DNA from: a virus
DNA: 64,000 bases
Direction: 5' to 3' (one strand)
IMG/VR virus record: IMGVR_UViG_3300015171_000001
Coordinates: 62,001-126,000 of that record
In this document: piece by piece, positions 60,876 through 64,000 of the stretch
Layout of the letters: each line of letters begins with the position of its first letter
How positions within the stretch are numbered: position 1 is the stretch's first letter
Notes under the pieces: model-generated
The model's database searches: none
What the model was told of the DNA's origin: nothing
What the model saw: the letters and a program-made list of their open reading frames with translations, nothing else
Translations under genes and position numbers: made by a program

Positions 60876-60908
60876 TTGACTTTTTTTATTTTTGTCGTAT
60901 ATTATAAT
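60876..60908 (+). promoter_or_regulatory. Sigma70-type promoter candidate
   Basis: TTGACT at 60876-60881 is followed by TATATT (16-base spacer) or TATAAT at 60903-60908 (21-base spacer, less favourable). The ATG at 60910 again directly follows. Confidence 0.45.
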
Positions 60909-60909
60909 A

Positions 60910-61290
60910 ATGTATATAATATTTCTTATAATTGTTGCTTCCTATCTAATACTTATTCGTGTCCAAGATGGCACATCGCCGAAATTATCTGAGAGATTGT
61001 CAATGACAGATCCAGAACATAGAAAATTGTATTATGAGGCAAAAGAAGCTAAAGATATTGCTGATAATGATGTTAATAATTGTCCAGGAAAAACATATCA
61101 AGAAAGAAAAGATAATCTTCTGAAATATTGTCGGGAAGAATTAAGTCCTGAACGCATGATGGAAATACAAGTTAGAACTATGAGTAAAGATTCGTGGGAA
61201 GCTTACGAAAAAGAACATCCACTTATATTTATTAAATATGCAAATATGTTAAATGAAATTTTAAAAGATAAATCAAAGTGGCTGATATAG
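60910..61290 (+). CDS. Small membrane-anchored protein
   Basis: This is a 126-residue protein if started at ATG 60910 (an upstream TTG is also in frame but lacks support). MYIIFLIIVASYLILI is a single N-terminal membrane segment or uncleaved signal, followed by a charged cytoplasmic or periplasmic helical domain with one Cys pair (NNCPGKTYQ and KYCREEL). It overlaps the tape measure start by 13 bases. Possible roles are superinfection exclusion or tail assembly; unproven. Confidence 0.5.
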   Translation: MYIIFLIIVASYLILIRVQDGTSPKLSERLSMTDPEHRKLYYEAKEAKDIADNDVNNCPGKTYQERKDNLLKYCREELSPERMMEIQVRTMSKDSWEAYEKEHPLIFIKYANMLNEILKDKSKWLI

Positions 61291-64000
61291 ATAATAAAAA
61301 TATAAAAAATGCAAAAGATGTTGCTGATAATATAGATTTATCAAAAAACGCATCTAAAGCCATTGCTAGTTATTGGGAAATTATTTCCAATAAACTAGGA
61401 ATTTCTTCGGACAAATCGTCAGAAATTGCTAAATTGGCAAAAGACCATTCTAATTCTCAAGAAAAATTTAATTTATTAAAAGCTAAAGAAAATGATCTTG
61501 TTGAGAAAATTGGAAAACAATCAAATAAAGAAGAATTAAATATTAAAGAGTTGATTAAACACAAACAAGAACTTTTAAAAAATACACAATCTAATATAGA
61601 ATTTGATAAGAAATCCCACGAAGAAGGAAAATTATCAGAAATTGATCATGAAAAATTGATAAAAGATATTCAAAAAGAAATGGATATAAAGAAAGAAATA
61701 GAAATTTTGCAATTATCAACAAAAGAATCCTTGACTCAACAAATAATAGATACAAAAATTTTATCAAAATCTCAGAAGGATATATCCGATAGGTTACAAA
61801 ATCAATTAAAATCTGTCAAAAAACAAGATGAATTACAAAAAAGTATTATTGGGCATGTTAGTAATATTTCTGGATCTTTTGGAGAAGTTGGAAAGTCTTT
61901 AGAAGCATTGGGTATTATTATAGAAGGAGTTATTGCAAATCCTTTGACTATTATTTTAGTATTATTGGGAATGGCAGTAAAATTATTTGTTGATCTTGAT
62001 GCAGCAGGGGGAGAATTATCAAAGACTACACACCTTCTCCAATCTCAGACAGTAGATTTAAAAAAACAAATACAGGATATAACTGTAGAATATTCTAAAT
62101 ATGGTATAACAGCTTCGGATGTTGCTAAAACTCAGGCAGGTATATTAGAATCAACAAATGATAATAATTTTGCTACATTAAAAACTGCAGCCTCAGTTGC
62201 ATTAATGGATAAAAGATTGGGAGTCTCTGCAGAAAGTTCTACTGATGTATTGTCAATATTTAGAGGAATGAGTGGGATGTCTAGCGATGCCGCACTTAAT
62301 TTGTCTGCACAGACAATACAAATGGCAAAATTGGCACATGTCGCCCCTGGTAAAATATTTGAGGATATTGCAAAATCTTCTGGAAAGGCATTGGTGTATA
62401 TGAAAGGAGATGCTACTGCATTAGTTAAGGCCGCAATAGAAGCCAGACGGTTTGGTTCGTCTTTAGATGCAGTAGCATCCAGTGCAGATAGTTTACTAGA
62501 TTTTGAAACTTCTATTAATTCAGAAATGAATTTGTCTCAAATGTTGGGAAAAAATATAAATCTTCAAAAAATGAGAGAACTTGCATTTAATAAAGATTTG
62601 GGGGGATTAGCAAAAGCACAATCTGAATTTTTAAGAGAACAAGGTGGATTGCAAAATATGAATGTATTTGCACAAAAAGCAGCAGGACAAGCACTAGGAC
62701 TCACTCTTGAACAAATGACAAAAATAAATGACCAAAACGCAATCCAAGATGATTTTGCTAAAGAAATGGCCGAAGCAAAAACGAAAGATCCTGTTCATTA
62801 TGCAGAAATGGATAAGTTTCAAAAGGATCAAATACAATATGAAAAACAAAAGGCTGATTTAGGAAAAAAATCAAAACTTTCTGGATATGAATCCTTAAAA
62901 CAATTAGCCGAACAAGAAAAAACTCAGACTCAATTAGCAGATATGCAGGCAAAATTTAATGGACTGGTGGCGAAGTTAGGTGCAGCATTATTACCAATTG
63001 TATCTAAAATAATACTCCCATTATTACAAAAAATAACTGATGGAATCACATCATGGACTGGATCTACAGAAGATTTTTCTAAAGCACTCGACGACAATAT
63101 TTCCAAATATAAGTGGTTATTAAAACTTATATATGAAATCTCAATTGGTGTATTTAAAATTTCTTCTTTAGTTGTATATTTTGTATTATTAGGAAAAATA
63201 TTGTCTAGAATTGGAGTTTTTGGTGAAGAGTTTACGGAAACAATTTTGAAGTGGGTTGAAAGTATAAAAAATGTATTTTCGTGGTTTTCTAAAATATTTA
63301 AATTTATTCCAATTATTGGAAAATTTGGTGCGGCATTTTTAGAAGCTATTCCTGGGTTGGGAGAAATTATAATAGCCATTCAAACAATTTGGTCTGTTAT
63401 TTCAAATGTTATTAAAAATTGGGACACATTGAAACAACAACTTATGAGTGGGGATATTGCTGGTTTATTCAAAACAATTGGAAAGATTATATTTGATACA
63501 TTAACGGATGTTTTATTTTCTCCATTTGTTAGTTTATTAAATTGGGTCGGAAGTTTTTTTGGTGTTAAACTTGGAGATATTTCCTTGAGTGCAGTTAAAG
63601 GATTATCAAAATTAATTTACGTGTATGCAATAGAACCAATTATAGATATTGGTCAAGCATTTATTGATATGTTCAAAAATATTTACAATGCGTTTAAATC
63701 TGGAATTTGGTCTGGAATTGGAGCACTAATATTAGAACCATTTAAATTTATCGCAAAAGCTTTGTACGATTGGTTTATTTCCCCATTTGTTAATGTATTA
63801 GATTGGATTGGGAGCTTTTTTGGTGCGCATCTAAAAGATTTTATTTTGGATGGATTAAAATCGGCAGGGAATTTAGCATATGATATTTTAATACAACCTT
63901 TTATGGATGTATGGAATTGGTTAAAGAAAACATTTTTTGGCAATTCGCCATCCGAATTAGGATTGTTGATTGTGAATGGCATAGGGGCCATAGGTGGATT
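61278..64000 (+). CDS. Tape measure protein, 3' partial
   Basis: This is an open frame from GTG 61278 to the window end, at least 907 residues. It sets tail length and may help DNA cross the membrane. The N-terminal third is a long, Lys/Gln-rich coiled coil (LIKHKQELLKNTQSNIEF and DELQKSIIGHVSNI). Then come a hydrophobic segment EGVIANPLTIILVLLGMAV and a domain with GVSAESSTDVLSIFRGMSGM and AAIEARRFGSSLDAVA. Later repeats are tryptophan-rich hydrophobic stretches (SPFVSLLNWVGSFFGV, SPFVNVLDWIGSFFGA) and KTFFGNSPSELGL, a common ending of tape measure repeats. Following the hub genes supports the call. Confidence 0.8.
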   Translation, partial: MADIDNKNIKNAKDVADNIDLSKNASKAIASYWEIISNKLGISSDKSSEIAKLAKDHSNSQEKFNLLKAKENDLVEKIGKQSNKEELNIKELIKHKQELLKNTQSNIEFDKKSHEEGKLSEIDHEKLIKDIQKEMDIKKEIEILQLSTKESLTQQIIDTKILSKSQKDISDRLQNQLKSVKKQDELQKSIIGHVSNISGSFGEVGKSLEALGIIIEGVIANPLTIILVLLGMAVKLFVDLDAAGGELSKTTHLLQSQTVDLKKQIQDITVEYSKYGITASDVAKTQAGILESTNDNNFATLKTAASVALMDKRLGVSAESSTDVLSIFRGMSGMSSDAALNLSAQTIQMAKLAHVAPGKIFEDIAKSSGKALVYMKGDATALVKAAIEARRFGSSLDAVASSADSLLDFETSINSEMNLSQMLGKNINLQKMRELAFNKDLGGLAKAQSEFLREQGGLQNMNVFAQKAAGQALGLTLEQMTKINDQNAIQDDFAKEMAEAKTKDPVHYAEMDKFQKDQIQYEKQKADLGKKSKLSGYESLKQLAEQEKTQTQLADMQAKFNGLVAKLGAALLPIVSKIILPLLQKITDGITSWTGSTEDFSKALDDNISKYKWLLKLIYEISIGVFKISSLVVYFVLLGKILSRIGVFGEEFTETILKWVESIKNVFSWFSKIFKFIPIIGKFGAAFLEAIPGLGEIIIAIQTIWSVISNVIKNWDTLKQQLMSGDIAGLFKTIGKIIFDTLTDVLFSPFVSLLNWVGSFFGVKLGDISLSAVKGLSKLIYVYAIEPIIDIGQAFIDMFKNIYNAFKSGIWSGIGALILEPFKFIAKALYDWFISPFVNVLDWIGSFFGAHLKDFILDGLKSAGNLAYDILIQPFMDVWNWLKKTFFGNSPSELGLLIVNGIGAIGG

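Noticed and set aside
62758-63991. Antisense open frames over the tape measure region
   Set aside because: The + strand frame is continuous from 61278 to the window end and clearly encodes a tape measure protein, so these are shadows.
1-64000. tRNA genes
   Set aside because: I looked in the intergenic regions for cloverleaf-like sequences with TTCGA-type T arms and found none; a tRNAscan run would be decisive.

Overview
The window is one stretch of a large, AT-rich, tailed-phage genome with a contractile tail. I see no bacterial chromosomal genes, and almost everything is on the + strand. T4-type morphogenesis genes can be recognised in roughly T4-like order: terminase large subunit, portal, prohead protease, scaffold, major capsid protein, a neck protein (gp13-like), a probable tail completion protein (gp15-like), sheath, tube, hub proteins (gp26-like) and the start of a tape measure protein. 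The host cannot be identified. Most start codons lack a Shine-Dalgarno sequence and are preceded by A-rich or AT-rich DNA. Several genes carry TTGACA/TATAAT-like promoters that end 5-7 bases before the start codon, so leaderless or near-leaderless transcripts are likely.

Layout. 1-3.1 kb: the end of a glycine-rich tail-fibre adhesin, then three small genes. 3.1-19.7 kb: the head module, whose terminase, portal (two) and protease genes hold four inteins; it ends with scaffold and capsid genes and a strong terminator. 19.7-22.1 kb: a mobile pair, an endonuclease-methyltransferase fusion and an antisense HNH gene. 22.1-32.9 kb: small unknown genes, neck and tail completion genes, a fibre protein, a decayed partial copy of the neck gene, and the sheath. 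33.0-44.1 kb: a dead homing endonuclease, a double-zincin protein, and very repetitive fibre/adhesin genes of 1397, 474 and 880 residues. 44.1-49.8 kb: an octamer repeat, then a tightly coupled operon of a nucleotidyltransferase-kinase and four paralogues that look like ADP-ribosyltransferases. 49.8-55.5 kb: an antisense homing endonuclease, tail tube, a degraded region with another endonuclease remnant, a SPRY-repeat protein, a glycosyltransferase and a small secreted protein. 55.5-64.0 kb: three to four proteins carrying a shared leader motif, an antisense zincin, two hub paralogues, a small membrane protein, and a tape measure gene that runs off the window.

The most interesting theme is a recurrent N-terminal leader on about 15 otherwise unrelated proteins, of the form Met, a basic amphipathic helix, then an [I/L]-x-Glu site. 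The same [I/L]-x-Glu site occurs in the capsid protein where T4 gp23 is processed. By analogy with the T4 capsid-targeting sequence of Alt and the internal proteins, I infer that these proteins are packed into the prohead, clipped by the protease and possibly injected. The four ART-like paralogues would then be packaged effectors, comparable to T4 Alt. A second theme is a heavy load of homing elements: four inteins, at least two intact endonuclease genes and two dead remnants. A third is a repeated upstream element, TATATTTATA, found directly before at least nine genes and once in a longer leader, a good candidate for a phage-specific promoter.
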